Positions 16,525-24,240 of a stretch of 24,832 nucleotides of DNA are shown one piece after another. A program made the translations under genes and the position numbers. The stretch comes from a virus: positions 1 through 24,832 of IMG/VR virus record IMGVR_UViG_3300032516_000191, one strand, 5' to 3'. Each line of letters begins with the position of its first letter. The first letter of the stretch is position 1. Under the pieces are notes generated by a model. The model was given only the letters and a program-made list of their open reading frames with translations. It made no database searches and had not been told where the DNA came from.

Positions 16525-19412
16525 TTCCCAGTCCTGTTCTTCTGCAGTTGAGGCATCGAGATTTCCCAGCATCGCGTCTGCCCTGTCGCGTATGTGGTAT
16601 CAGCTCCTAGTACCTTGTGACAGTTGGGGCGCAGGAGAATGCCCATCTGTTTGAGTTCCGACTCCAGCTTGCGCATGTTCGCCTTCGTCTCTGCGCAGTA
16701 ATCATTCACTGCCTGCCGCGCTGCGAACACTCTGCCGGTGTCGATCTCGTTCCTGATGAGTAGCGCACCATGTGGCTTGTTGGTGATGTTGTCGATGTTC
16801 GACGCTTGCTGCGGCGAGAGCGTCAGTGTGTTCGAGACACGAGCATTGAGGAACTGGTCGAAGATGTCGGCAGCGGTCGAGGCTGACTGATCGTGAATGA
16901 CGCGCATGCGGCGCACGTGGTTCTTCATGAAATCTTCGTCGAGGCGCGGGTTGTAGGGTGACACGCCCAGCTCGTATGCGATCTCCGCGCCGATCATCAT
17001 CGAGGCAATGGCGGCAGACCAGTACCGTTCTTGGCTCTCCATCGAGACGGCACGATCCAGCTTCTCCATCTCTGCCAACACCCGCGCCTTCACTAACTCG
17101 CGGTTCATAACAACATACCTGATGAAGATGGGGCCTGAGTGGCCGAAGTTGTCGCGTATGCGGCGCTTGAACAGGTCAGCTTTCAGCTTCATCTCTGTGC
17201 TTCGATCCACATTATCGAACTCCACTGAGATCAACCGCATCAGGTGGGGGTCTACATTCTTACCGGATGCCATGACGCGGTTCACGTCGTCGGTGTTCGC
17301 GGACGACTGCACTATCGTCTCCCACGTAACGACCTTGCCATCGTGGACGTTGCCGTGCATGCGTTCCTTCCCCTTGCCCTGCGAGATGTTGAGCATGAAC
17401 TTCTTCATCTCCTCCGGTTCGCGCTCAGTGGTGTCATCCCAAAACATCGGCAAGGAGTGGTTGGTGCCGATGATCGAGTACCACGCATTGACAGTCGATC
17501 CGTCCTGCCCGCCGCTGACTAGCATGGAGTCAGGGTCGCCCCATATTGACGCACCGGCTTCCAGCAGCGTTGTCTTGCCACGCCCGGTATCACCCGATGC
17601 AGTTAACAGTACGCCTTTGTGACCTGTCATGTGGAAGATTGGCGCACCCCATGAGGCGTAGGGGAACATGCGGTAGCTTTCTTTGCCCGGCCCACAGTAG
17701 AACGTCATCGCGTCCATCCACTGCTCCAGCGTACCCTCGGTGTGGATCGCTTCTTTGGTGACCGCCTTCATCGCATTGTTCGGCTGATGTGGAGCTGTTG
17801 AACCATCGCGGAAGTAGATGAGGTTCGGCAGCACGTAACAACTACGCTTCTCATGCCACCCCAATCTGTCGTACACCTTCTCACGGTCGATGGCGCGGGT
17901 GAGCTGTGCTAGGTATGCAGTCATGAATAGTTGTGTGGTCTTGGCTTCGTTGGCGTTCATGTGCATCCCTCGGGTAAGCAGGAACGCATGGAGTTTGCGG
18001 GTGTCACTCAATAGCCCTTGTGGCATCTTGAATTCGAGATCACCCATGCGAGGTAAGGTAGCGACCCACACGCTGCTCTCCTCGACCACATCGTCTATGC
18101 CGGTGTGGCGTAGCACACGCTTTGGGTAGAAGTCGTACGGGCATACCAAGTGCGGCTCCGTCCCGCCTTCACTACGTTCCACCAGCACCGATATGGTTTG
18201 GTGTCCGTGTTTGTCCTGCGTGCGCAGGTAACGCTCGGGTAGGGGTGGCAGCTTGACCGGACCCGCGACTGTCTGCCCTATGGTGATGTCCAGTGGTGGC
18301 GACTCACGGATGATCCGCATGACGGTTGCGGGCGACTTGATCTTCCCCCAGTAGGGACAACCCCCGCACGTCGCCTTGTTCGCTTCGTGAATCTTCACGC
18401 ACGTCGGCGGGCCTTCCGTCATGCTGGCGACCTTGGCTTCCATCTGCGCGAGATCGAACGCAGGGTGGCCGTCGCTGACTGCCAGCAGGGCCGCGCGCTG
18501 CGGCTCACAGAATCGGGCCAGCCCCATTGCGAAGTACCACTGTGGTTCGGACGCCGTAGCTCCCCGGCTGGCTACCTGCTTGCGGAATGCAGGGCAGGCG
18601 AACGTCAGCAGATCGGGGTTCAGCGGGTCGTTGGTGGCACCAAGGTTGCCCTCGATCCCTTCCATAGCTCCCTTGGCAGACGGGAGGTCTTTCCGGTTCC
18701 TCGGAACAACGACTGGTAAGTTGTAATCAAGGATATGCTTGGACAGGATGTCGTCGAGCGCCGACAGGGAATGGCTGGGGGCGCTGGTGATGATCTCCAC
18801 GGGGACGGTGGCACCCCGCTTGAAGTTGATCGTGCCCGGCACCCGCAGCACTCGCGCCGTGTCGCTGATGATGTTGGCATCGTTCAGCAGACCTTCGGCA
18901 ACGACAACAGACTTCAGCTTCTCAGCGACCGGCTTCCACAGATCGGGCGGCACCCCCACATCGAGCATCCAGTACACATGCAGGCCGTACCCACTACTGA
19001 CTATCGTGGGTTTTGGCAGGCCAACTTTGTAGCAGATAGCACGGAGTGCCGCGACTGCTTCTTCCTTCGATTGGTAGTGGTTGGTGTCTTGCTTGATGTC
19101 GATGTCGATGAACAACGAACGTGTCAGCTTTACATTGGCTTGTGATCGCGTCTCGTAGGCTCCGGCCTTCTTTGTCTTGTAGTCGATCTTCTTCGGATTC
19201 CAGACCCTCGTTTTCTCGAAGGTGGAAAGCGCAAAGTAAACATCCTGACACTCCCAAAGCCAATCGACGCACTGTGCGATTGCATCTTCGACGGATGTTA
19301 CGACGCGTTGTATGTACGGGGTGAATTTTGAACCTTCGATTGGAAATGGCCTAGCGATTACAATGTAACCCTCGTCGGCTAACACCGACGTGAGGAAAGT
19401 CCGCGCATCCAT
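16521..19412 (-). CDS. PrimPol-type primase fused to superfamily 3-like helicase
   Basis: A 963-residue replication protein. The N-terminal ~210 residues look like an archaeo-eukaryotic primase/PrimPol domain: catalytic DxD at SLFIDIDIK (D103, D105), the SxH-type motif SSGYGLHVYWML (H145), and TARVLRVPGTINFK (184-198). Residues ~270-365 carry conserved Cys (C273, C302, C338, C349, C352) around TCGGCPYWGKIKSP, a possible zinc or metal site also seen in related phage primases. The C-terminal part is a P-loop helicase: Walker A GDTGRGKTT (607-615), Walker B LPMFWDDTTE (654-663), and a later sensor-like QSSANTDDVN. It should make primers and unwind DNA at the phage fork. Its start overlaps the HTH gene by one base (TAATG), and its stop overlaps DUF3310 by four. 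No DNA polymerase is in the window. Confidence 0.88.
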   Translation of the reverse strand: MDARTFLTSVLADEGYIVIARPFPIEGSKFTPYIQRVVTSVEDAIAQCVDWLWECQDVYFALSTFEKTRVWNPKKIDYKTKKAGAYETRSQANVKLTRSLFIDIDIKQDTNHYQSKEEAVAALRAICYKVGLPKPTIVSSGYGLHVYWMLDVGVPPDLWKPVAEKLKSVVVAEGLLNDANIISDTARVLRVPGTINFKRGATVPVEIITSAPSHSLSALDDILSKHILDYNLPVVVPRNRKDLPSAKGAMEGIEGNLGATNDPLNPDLLTFACPAFRKQVASRGATASEPQWYFAMGLARFCEPQRAALLAVSDGHPAFDLAQMEAKVASMTEGPPTCVKIHEANKATCGGCPYWGKIKSPATVMRIIRESPPLDITIGQTVAGPVKLPPLPERYLRTQDKHGHQTISVLVERSEGGTEPHLVCPYDFYPKRVLRHTGIDDVVEESSVWVATLPRMGDLEFKMPQGLLSDTRKLHAFLLTRGMHMNANEAKTTQLFMTAYLAQLTRAIDREKVYDRLGWHEKRSCYVLPNLIYFRDGSTAPHQPNNAMKAVTKEAIHTEGTLEQWMDAMTFYCGPGKESYRMFPYASWGAPIFHMTGHKGVLLTASGDTGRGKTTLLEAGASIWGDPDSMLVSGGQDGSTVNAWYSIIGTNHSLPMFWDDTTEREPEEMKKFMLNISQGKGKERMHGNVHDGKVVTWETIVQSSANTDDVNRVMASGKNVDPHLMRLISVEFDNVDRSTEMKLKADLFKRRIRDNFGHSGPIFIRYVVMNRELVKARVLAEMEKLDRAVSMESQERYWSAAIASMMIGAEIAYELGVSPYNPRLDEDFMKNHVRRMRVIHDQSASTAADIFDQFLNARVSNTLTLSPQQASNIDNITNKPHGALLIRNEIDTGRVFAARQAVNDYCAETKANMRKLESELKQMGILLRPNCHKVLGADTTYATGQTRCWEISMPQLQKNRTGK

Positions 19413-19747
19413 TAAAGCCCCTGAGATTTGTACTTTGCATAGAGGGCGAGAAAAGAGTTCGTTCGTTCTAGGACAGTGCCGATCAGCGGCGTCATCCCAA
19501 GACGGGCAGCTCGATTCAGAAATTTGATTACGTACTTGACGCGCTCGGTATGCAGAGGCGGCACATTATCTTGGTACATCCAACGATAGATCGTGTCCGG
19601 TGTAAGCTCCAGCAGAATGGCAACAGCAACTGCCGGGACATTACATGTCTGTAGCATTACACCAAGACGCGCTCCGTGGTGGTGTGGCTCACGGGTAATC
19701 CTATCACGCAATATCCCGCGTGAGCGAAGCGACAGTGCTCGGGGCAT
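19412..19747 (-). CDS. Small helix-turn-helix DNA-binding protein
   Basis: A 111-residue protein starting at ATG 19747 with a good AGGAG six bases upstream. Residues ~26-78 look like a helix-turn-helix: ARLGVMLQTCNVPAVAVAIL as first helices, then ELTPDTIYRWMYQDNVPP, where TPDTIYRWM would be the recognition helix, as in Cro/phage-repressor-like folds. The head is basic (RSRGILRDRITREPHHH) and the tail (ALYAKYKSQ) is helical. It may regulate the replication operon or act with the primase at an origin. It lies between the terminator at 19761-19792 and the primase, with a TAATG overlap to the latter, so it is co-translated with the primase. A specific operator is not visible here. Confidence 0.68.
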   Translation of the reverse strand: MPRALSLRSRGILRDRITREPHHHGARLGVMLQTCNVPAVAVAILLELTPDTIYRWMYQDNVPPLHTERVKYVIKFLNRAARLGMTPLIGTVLERTNSFLALYAKYKSQGL

Positions 19748-19753
19748 AGCGGT

Positions 19754-19758
19754 CTCCT
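19754..19758 (-). promoter_or_regulatory. Shine-Dalgarno of the HTH gene, abutting a terminator
   Basis: On the - strand, AGGAG occurs six bases before ATG 19747 and directly follows the T run of the upstream terminator (TTTTTCTT then AGGAG). This supports the 19747 start and places the ribosome site immediately after a transcription stop signal. Confidence 0.8.
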
Positions 19759-19792
19759 AAGAAAAACACAGGGGGCTGGGGTGCCCCCTGTG
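19759..19792 (-). terminator. Rho-independent terminator between the SSB-like gene and the HTH-primase operon
   Basis: A perfect 10-bp stem: on the - strand, CACAGGGGGC and GCCCCCTGTG around a six-base loop (ACCCCA), then TTTTTCTT. It follows the SSB-like stop by 24 bases. No promoter is seen between it and the HTH gene, so expression of HTH-primase-DUF3310 would depend on partial read-through or an antiterminator. Confidence 0.88.
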
Positions 19793-19816
19793 GCGCACAC
19801 TAGAGCTTGTGCTTTC

Positions 19817-20950
19817 TTAGTCCACCCACTCCTCAACCAGATTGTCGAGGCCGTTCCCAGCAGCCTTCTTCTTACCCTTGACAGCGGGCGCGGGTTCATC
19901 TTCCTCGACCGGCGCGGCTTTCTTCTTCGCCTTGACGGCGGGCGCGGGCGCTTCGTCATCTTCCTCGACCGGCGCGGCTTTCTTCTTCGCCTTGACAGCA
20001 GGCGCGGGCGCTTCGTCATCTTCCTCGACCGGCGCGGCCTTCTTCTTTTTGGTGACGGCAGGCGCAGGCGGCGTATCGTCATCGTCGTACACCTCTTCCA
20101 CAGGCGCTGCTTTCGTCTTGGCCTTCACAGCGGGCATCGGATCGGCGTCATCATCATCATCCTTCGGCTTCTCCGCACGTGCAGCAAGCGAAGTCTCGGG
20201 TGCTTTCAGAAGTGCTTGGACAGCGGCATCCTTGAACAGCGGCTTGACAGTAGCCAACTCCTCATCAACCAACCAGCGTGATGCCGCGAACAGGAGCTTC
20301 GGATACGCCACGCGCGAATCGAACCGGACCTTGGTAGCGACATACCCTGTATGCGTCGCGCCGCGTTTCCGCAGCTCGTCCAGATACTGATCCCACGCGT
20401 AGTAGCCTTTGGCCTCGTTCTCCTCGTTGTTCTTGTCCCACATCGAGGTCTGCGCCAGCCGCAGTAGCAGCGGTACCGTATGCTCTGTACCCAAGTTCGA
20501 CAGTGGCACGATGGCGATCCGCTTGAATACTGAACACGCCGTGACTTCCTTGCCTTGTGGCGTGATCTTGCTGCCCTTCACTGACTGCGGGCAGCTCGCA
20601 CATGACTTCGCCTGCGGCTGCTTCACCGATGCATCGGGGTAGTCACCATCAGACGACCAGCATGCCGGGGCCTGCGCCTTGCCTTCTTCGTACGCGCCTT
20701 CGTAGTAGCTACGCGAACGAGCCTTGTTGTGATCGAGCACCACAACATGCACGGTGCTGACTGGCTCATCTTCAGCGTTCATCAGCGGTGTCTCTTCACC
20801 ATCAATGACGGTGCGCCACACCTTGCCTCGGAACGAGAGCTGCGGGACGTTGAGCTTCGGGGCGATATTCTCGACCCCCTCTTCGATAGCCTGCTGGATG
20901 TGTGCCGGGATGTTCTTGCTTTGGTAAAACGATACGATTTGTGTGGTCAT
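19817..20950 (-). CDS. SSB-like phage protein with repetitive acidic/basic tail
   Basis: A 377-residue protein. Residues ~1-250 form the conserved part: LSFRGKVWRTVIDGEETPL, then KAQAPACWSSDGDYPDASVK, then a Cys cluster (C97, C117, C120, C139) in SCASCPQSVKGSKI and EVTACSVFKRIAIVP, likely a zinc ribbon. This pattern is common in hypothetical phage proteins encoded beside replication genes. The C-terminal ~115 residues are low complexity: several near-repeats of KKKAAPVEEDDEAPAPAVKA, ending in a short acidic/hydrophobic tip (NLVEEWVD). An acidic tip is typical of single-stranded DNA-binding proteins, where it recruits partners, so I propose an SSB-like role; this is inference. It begins two bases after the exonuclease stop. 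The fold and DNA binding are not proven by sequence alone. Confidence 0.68.
   Translation of the reverse strand: MTTQIVSFYQSKNIPAHIQQAIEEGVENIAPKLNVPQLSFRGKVWRTVIDGEETPLMNAEDEPVSTVHVVVLDHNKARSRSYYEGAYEEGKAQAPACWSSDGDYPDASVKQPQAKSCASCPQSVKGSKITPQGKEVTACSVFKRIAIVPLSNLGTEHTVPLLLRLAQTSMWDKNNEENEAKGYYAWDQYLDELRKRGATHTGYVATKVRFDSRVAYPKLLFAASRWLVDEELATVKPLFKDAAVQALLKAPETSLAARAEKPKDDDDDADPMPAVKAKTKAAPVEEVYDDDDTPPAPAVTKKKKAAPVEEDDEAPAPAVKAKKKAAPVEEDDEAPAPAVKAKKKAAPVEEDEPAPAVKGKKKAAGNGLDNLVEEWVD
19859..20118 (-). repeat. 60-nt tandem repeats coding the Lys-Ala/Asp-Glu tail
   Basis: Two units (19921-19980 and 19981-20040) are almost identical over exactly 60 bases, with partial, more diverged units on each side. 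They code the 20-residue unit KKKAAPVEEDDEAPAPAVKA. The high DNA identity of the central copies suggests recent slippage or unequal recombination; repeat number may vary between related phages. Confidence 0.88.
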
Positions 20951-20952
20951 GG

Positions 20953-21522
20953 TCAGAGTGCTCCGGTGTGAATGAAGTTGAACAGCTTCTGCAGGTGAAT
21001 CGCTTGAGCTTCGGCGTCGCTTAGTGCATTGTGCGCGAGCGTCGGCTTGACGTACAGTACATCAGGGAATAAAGACTTCAGAGTGCGAAAGCAACGATCA
21101 TGGTAGTAGCCGAATGGTGCGACCCCACCAAACTTGTGGTATGCATTGCGCAGAATCACGTTATCGAACCCGGCACCATTACCCCACGTCGGCAACGACT
21201 CCGTTCCGTACCACGTCCAGAACTTACCTAGCGCGGTTTGGATATCTATCGGGTCCGTGAACAAGGACGCCCGTGCTTCTTCCTTCTGCTCCATCCACCA
21301 CTGCACGGTGCGACCTTCGATGTGGAACTCTTCACACGACAGCGAGTGGAATTCGACGTTGCAATAGAAGTGTACGTAGTCCTTATCGGCAGAATTGTTC
21401 AGCTCGCCCACTGTAGCACGAGGATCGAACTTAACCGCACCGATTGAAATGATTGCTGCATTGTTTTCAGTACTTAGTGTTTCGAGATCAAGCATCACTT
21501 CCATCTTCGAGCTTTCACTCAT
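20953..21522 (-). CDS. DEDDh-type 3'-5' exonuclease (RNase T/Rv2179c-like)
   Basis: A 189-residue protein. The start ATG 21522 lies nine bases after AGGAG; an ATG at 21528 is an alternative, and the longer frame to 21597 lacks support. Exonuclease motifs are visible: Exo I VMLDLETLS (D12, E14), the middle acidic residue in GNGAGFDNVILRNAY (D120), and the final DEDDh motif AHNALSDAEAQA (H164, D169). With R144 in DRCFRTLK, this matches the phage 3'-5' exonuclease group related to Rv2179c and RNase T. It would trim DNA or RNA ends during recombination, repair or nucleotide recycling. It overlaps its upstream neighbour by 8 bases (14 if 21528 is used) and is followed two bases later by the SSB-like gene, an arrangement that fits a recombination/replication operon. 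Confidence 0.85.
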   Translation of the reverse strand: MSESSKMEVMLDLETLSTENNAAIISIGAVKFDPRATVGELNNSADKDYVHFYCNVEFHSLSCEEFHIEGRTVQWWMEQKEEARASLFTDPIDIQTALGKFWTWYGTESLPTWGNGAGFDNVILRNAYHKFGGVAPFGYYHDRCFRTLKSLFPDVLYVKPTLAHNALSDAEAQAIHLQKLFNFIHTGAL

Positions 21523-21931
21523 TGTCATCCTCTCCTTTTTTGGCAAGCACACGCATGCGGTTCTCGCGGAACAGCCTGATGCCCGGTGGAGCCGCACCTT
21601 CGTGATCGCGTTGGTATTCCTTGATTGTTTTCAGCGACGGGCGATTCTCGAAGAACACATACGGATTTTCCTGTGTCTCCAAAAATTCCACGAACGCGTC
21701 ATTGTCACCCACTGACGCATGCACATCTTCGGAGATGTATGTCGTGCCGTACTTCGTCTTGAAACCCTCGACGCCTTGGTCCTGCGCACGACGCAGCAAC
21801 TCCACTTCCACCATCTTCAACTTGCCGTTGAGCGTCGCATCCTCGTCGGTATACTTCGCCTTCAAGGTCTTGCGTGCTGCACGGATGCGGACGAACACCT
21901 GCACTAGCGTGTCGGTATCGGGTGTGCCCAT
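21515..21931 (-). CDS. Conserved hypothetical phage protein of the replication module
   Basis: A 138-residue protein with ATG 21931 preceded by AAAGGAGCATC, a good ribosome site. The first ~50 residues form a charged helix (LVQVFVRIRAARKTLKAKYT, then LKMVEVELLRRAQDQG). A conserved middle follows (VEGFKTKYGTTYISEDVHAS), then DAFVEFLETQENPYVFFENR and a C-terminal PPGIRLFRENRMRVLAKK. I recognise this order from small hypothetical proteins that sit next to nucleases and helicases in phage genomes, but no function is known to me. It starts 42 bases after the helicase gene; that gap has a TATAAAT box with no fitting -35. It overlaps the exonuclease start, so the two are likely coupled. Confidence 0.75.
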   Translation of the reverse strand: MGTPDTDTLVQVFVRIRAARKTLKAKYTDEDATLNGKLKMVEVELLRRAQDQGVEGFKTKYGTTYISEDVHASVGDNDAFVEFLETQENPYVFFENRPSLKTIKEYQRDHEGAAPPGIRLFRENRMRVLAKKGEDDNE

Positions 21932-21973
21932 GATGCTCCTTTCTATTTATAGGTACATGGTACAGGGTCTATT

Positions 21974-23530
21974 TCAGGATTGCAATACCTGCTGGTACAA
22001 GTCGAGAATCGTTTCCTGTGAAACCCGCTTGCCTTCGACTACCTTGTAGATTTGCCACTCTAGGGCATGGCCCCCCATGCGAATGATCGTCATCGGCAGC
22101 TTCTGGCCGGGGCGATTGATCCGCTCCATTACCTGCTGACTGTACTCATTGCTGTAGATCGGCGCGTAGAAGATCAGTCGGTCGGCTTCAGTCAGGTTCA
22201 GCCCATGCGCCATCACCTGTGGATGACACAGCACCACTTGCGGGGATTCCTCGTGCTTGAACCTACGCCAGATTTCGTTGCGTGCCGTCAGCCCCACACC
22301 ACCATTCACAATGTCGCAGGTGTAATGCTTCGACACTTCTTCCTGCAGTGCTTGCACGATGCCCTTGTACGGCACGACCACGATCACCTTGGCCTGCGCT
22401 TCCTCGATGCACTCCAGCAGCACCTTCAGGCGCGGCTTGTGGGGGATGACGACATACTCCTCTGCACTGTCGGGCACCTTCACACACCCACACAGAATCT
22501 GCCGCAGCTTGCCGATCTTGTCGGCAGCGTTCACCGCGTCGATCCGGTGGCCTGCTGCATCTGCCACCATGTACTGATACATCTTGTTGTACGCCGCTTG
22601 CTGTGCAGGTGTCAGTTCGCACGACCGGGACTCATAGGTGACTGGCGGTAGGTCGAGACAGTCTTTCTTCTTGAAGCGTACGGCAGGTTGCAGCACCTCG
22701 AATACCCGGTGTTCTGATCCTGCGCGTGGTCGCCACTTGTACGTGGTGATCTGCTGCATCACCTGCCGCTTCCACGACGTGAAGTAGACCGGCACCTTCA
22801 TCGGGTCGATCAGACGGGCCAGCGCCCACGCATCGGTCGGCGCGTTCGGACATGGCGTGCCGCTCATCAGCCATAGACGCTGCTTGGGCTTGATCGCCTT
22901 CAACAAGTTTGTGTAGCGATCTGTCTCGGAGTTCCGGTACGCTGCTGCCTCGTCCACGAGCATCAGGTTGATGTCCGTGCGCTTGCGCAGCGCAGGCAGA
23001 ATGATTTCTAATCCTTCGTAGTTGATAATGTAGAAGTCTGCATTGGACGCCAGCAGCTCCAGCCGCCTCTCCGCGCTACCGTGCAGTACGACCGCCGACC
23101 GGTGCATGATGAAGTTGAATATCTCATCGCGCCACACACGCTCAAGCGTAGACAGGGGAGCAACGATGAGTGCCTTAGTTACCTCACGTTCTTGCATGAG
23201 GTAGTCCGCAGCCCACAGCGCCGCCGCTGACTTTGCGGTGCCCATCTCACTGAGCACGAATCCTTTGCGGTTAAGCGTCAGGAACTCAGCCGTGACTATC
23301 TGGTGATCGAAGGGTTTGTACTTGCCCGGCCAGTTGTACTTGTACCGGATCGGCGATGGTACCTTGATGCCGAGGTTGTTCAGAATTCTGGTGCTCTGTA
23401 TGTCGTGCGGCACCGCTATGTTGTGCCCCTTCCACTTCACATCCTCAAGCACACCGGGGAAACATCTGCGCAGCAACTGGTCGTTGCGAATGCGCAGGAA
23501 CACACGTTCATGTTGTTGGTCTACGTACAT
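21974..23530 (-). CDS. SNF2-family DEAD/H-type helicase
   Basis: A 518-residue superfamily 2 helicase starting at ATG 23530, five bases after GGAGATAGC. Motifs in order: Walker A as SEMGTAKS (94-101), motif Ia ALIVAPLSTLERVW (~120-133), motif II VDEAAAYRN (192-200), motif III LMSGTPCPN (221-229), and motif V/VI AHGLNLTEADRLIFYAP then QQVMERINRPGQ (465-476). Two motifs are variant: the usual Gly before Lys in Walker A is Ala, and DEAH is DEAA. Both resemble other phage SNF2-like proteins more than cellular remodellers. The first ~70 residues are a small phage-type N-terminal domain. It should translocate on DNA, perhaps with the VRR-NUC nuclease, whose stop lies one base upstream. A role in branch migration or replication restart is inferred. 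Confidence 0.9.
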   Translation of the reverse strand: MYVDQQHERVFLRIRNDQLLRRCFPGVLEDVKWKGHNIAVPHDIQSTRILNNLGIKVPSPIRYKYNWPGKYKPFDHQIVTAEFLTLNRKGFVLSEMGTAKSAAALWAADYLMQEREVTKALIVAPLSTLERVWRDEIFNFIMHRSAVVLHGSAERRLELLASNADFYIINYEGLEIILPALRKRTDINLMLVDEAAAYRNSETDRYTNLLKAIKPKQRLWLMSGTPCPNAPTDAWALARLIDPMKVPVYFTSWKRQVMQQITTYKWRPRAGSEHRVFEVLQPAVRFKKKDCLDLPPVTYESRSCELTPAQQAAYNKMYQYMVADAAGHRIDAVNAADKIGKLRQILCGCVKVPDSAEEYVVIPHKPRLKVLLECIEEAQAKVIVVVPYKGIVQALQEEVSKHYTCDIVNGGVGLTARNEIWRRFKHEESPQVVLCHPQVMAHGLNLTEADRLIFYAPIYSNEYSQQVMERINRPGQKLPMTIIRMGGHALEWQIYKVVEGKRVSQETILDLYQQVLQS

Positions 23531-23531
23531 G

Positions 23532-23855
23532 CTATCTCCGTCTTGACATCTTCAACATCACTCGCTGATGCAACCATGCATCGAACTCGGCAAGCACCAA
23601 CCCATCTATACCGGCGATCCTGAACACCACGCCGTTCGCGGCTTCGGTTGCTGCTGCGGTTATCTCCTGTCGTGGCGTCAGCCTCTTTCCTCGGGCCTTC
23701 GTCTCGACCGTGAAGTATTCCCCGCAGCAGCAACCGATGTAATCCAGCGTGGGTGTGCCCATCCCGTTCTGCACGATCCAGTGCCCGAACACGTGCGGCT
23801 TGTACGCGATCAGGATGTCCTTGACCTTGTTTTTGACTTTGCCTTCAGGAGTCAT
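23532..23855 (-). CDS. VRR-NUC domain nuclease
   Basis: A 107-residue protein. I choose ATG 23855 (MTPEGKVKNKVKDIL) because GAGGA lies five bases upstream and the VRR-NUC head normally begins near TPEGxVK; a GTG at 23870 is an in-frame alternative with no ribosome site. The PD-(D/E)xK nuclease signature is clear: D38 in GTPTLDYIG, E51xK53 in YFTVETKARGKRLTPRQ, and Q63. Phage VRR-NUC proteins can cut branched DNA or act as Holliday-junction-type resolvases, usually as dimers. A run of three Cys (GCCCGEYF) sits on the catalytic strand. The gene ends one base before the SNF2-like helicase start, so the two are likely co-expressed. This pair is common in phage replication modules. Confidence 0.88.
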   Translation of the reverse strand: MTPEGKVKNKVKDILIAYKPHVFGHWIVQNGMGTPTLDYIGCCCGEYFTVETKARGKRLTPRQEITAAATEAANGVVFRIAGIDGLVLAEFDAWLHQRVMLKMSRRR

Positions 23856-23875
23856 AGCCTTCCTCGGCACGATAA

Positions 23876-24112
23876 TCAGCGCGTTGGATTCGCTGCCTCC
23901 AGTTCGGCCAGCGCGGCGTCGCAGTCATCAATGATCGCCAAGCTGCACGCATCGATACACCCATTAAGCCGATAGATAATGCTTCGCAATAGTGTAGCGT
24001 TCGCCTTGACGACCGCGATCAGCGCCAGCCCCTGCTGCGGCGGCACCATCACGCACTTGTCATCGCGCAGGCCCGCCTCGAAGGCGGCACGGAGGTCGGT
24101 GAAGAAGGTCAT
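23876..24112 (-). CDS. Small hypothetical phage protein
   Basis: A 78-residue protein from ATG 24112 (MTFFTDLRAAFEAGLRDD). The longer frame to 24274 would need an N-terminal stretch that is not protein-like. The sequence is mostly helical, with a Cys-containing middle (RSIIYRLNGCIDACSLAIID) and an acidic Ala-rich end. I do not recognise a family. The ATG overlaps the TGA of a possible upstream small ORF (ATGA at 24109-24112). It is followed after 20 bases by the VRR-NUC start. Its place in the operon suggests an accessory role in replication, but there is no direct evidence. Confidence 0.65.
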   Translation of the reverse strand: MTFFTDLRAAFEAGLRDDKCVMVPPQQGLALIAVVKANATLLRSIIYRLNGCIDACSLAIIDDCDAALAELEAANPTR

Positions 24113-24204
24113 GTTTTTCTTATCTTCGGCAGTAAATTGAAGCAGCAACAGAGTTGCACAACTCTGTAAATGGTCCTGTCCTTCTCGAACTCCGCATCGC
24201 GCAC
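24109..24204 (-). CDS. Possible small ORF coupled to the next gene
   Basis: Starting at GTG 24204 there are 31 codons (VRDAEFEKDRTIYRVVQLCC and on to LLPKIRKT) ending in TGA at 24109-24111, which overlaps the next ATG as ATGA, a junction used elsewhere in this operon. The same frame is open for 12 more codons upstream, up to the TGA that ends the neighbouring gene at 24241. No ribosome site precedes GTG 24204. It may be a real small protein, the remains of a longer upstream gene, or chance. Confidence 0.3.
   Translation of the reverse strand: MRDAEFEKDRTIYRVVQLCCCFNLLPKIRKT
24148..24167. repeat. 8-bp inverted repeat in the small intergenic region
   Basis: ACAGAGTT and AACTCTGT are separated by GCAC. 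The palindrome has no T run on either side, so it is not a terminator. It could be an operator or an mRNA hairpin ahead of the 78-residue gene; no function is shown. Confidence 0.55.
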
Positions 24205-24240
24205 TTGCGTGACCGTTTTGTGTCCAGCACCGAATAGTCG

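Noticed and set aside
16525-16572. Longer N-terminus for the DUF3310 protein
   Set aside because: It would overlap the primase by 52 bases, while ATG 16524 gives a normal ATGA junction and a typical family start.
19781-20390. Plus-strand frames over the SSB-like tail
   Set aside because: They are produced by the stop-free 60-nt repeats of the - strand gene; the sense gene has a conserved core and operon context.
21940-21960. Possible promoter with TATAAAT in the gap before the 138-residue gene
   Set aside because: The only TTGCAA-like -35 is 28 bases away, too far for a sigma70 promoter. The box alone is not enough.
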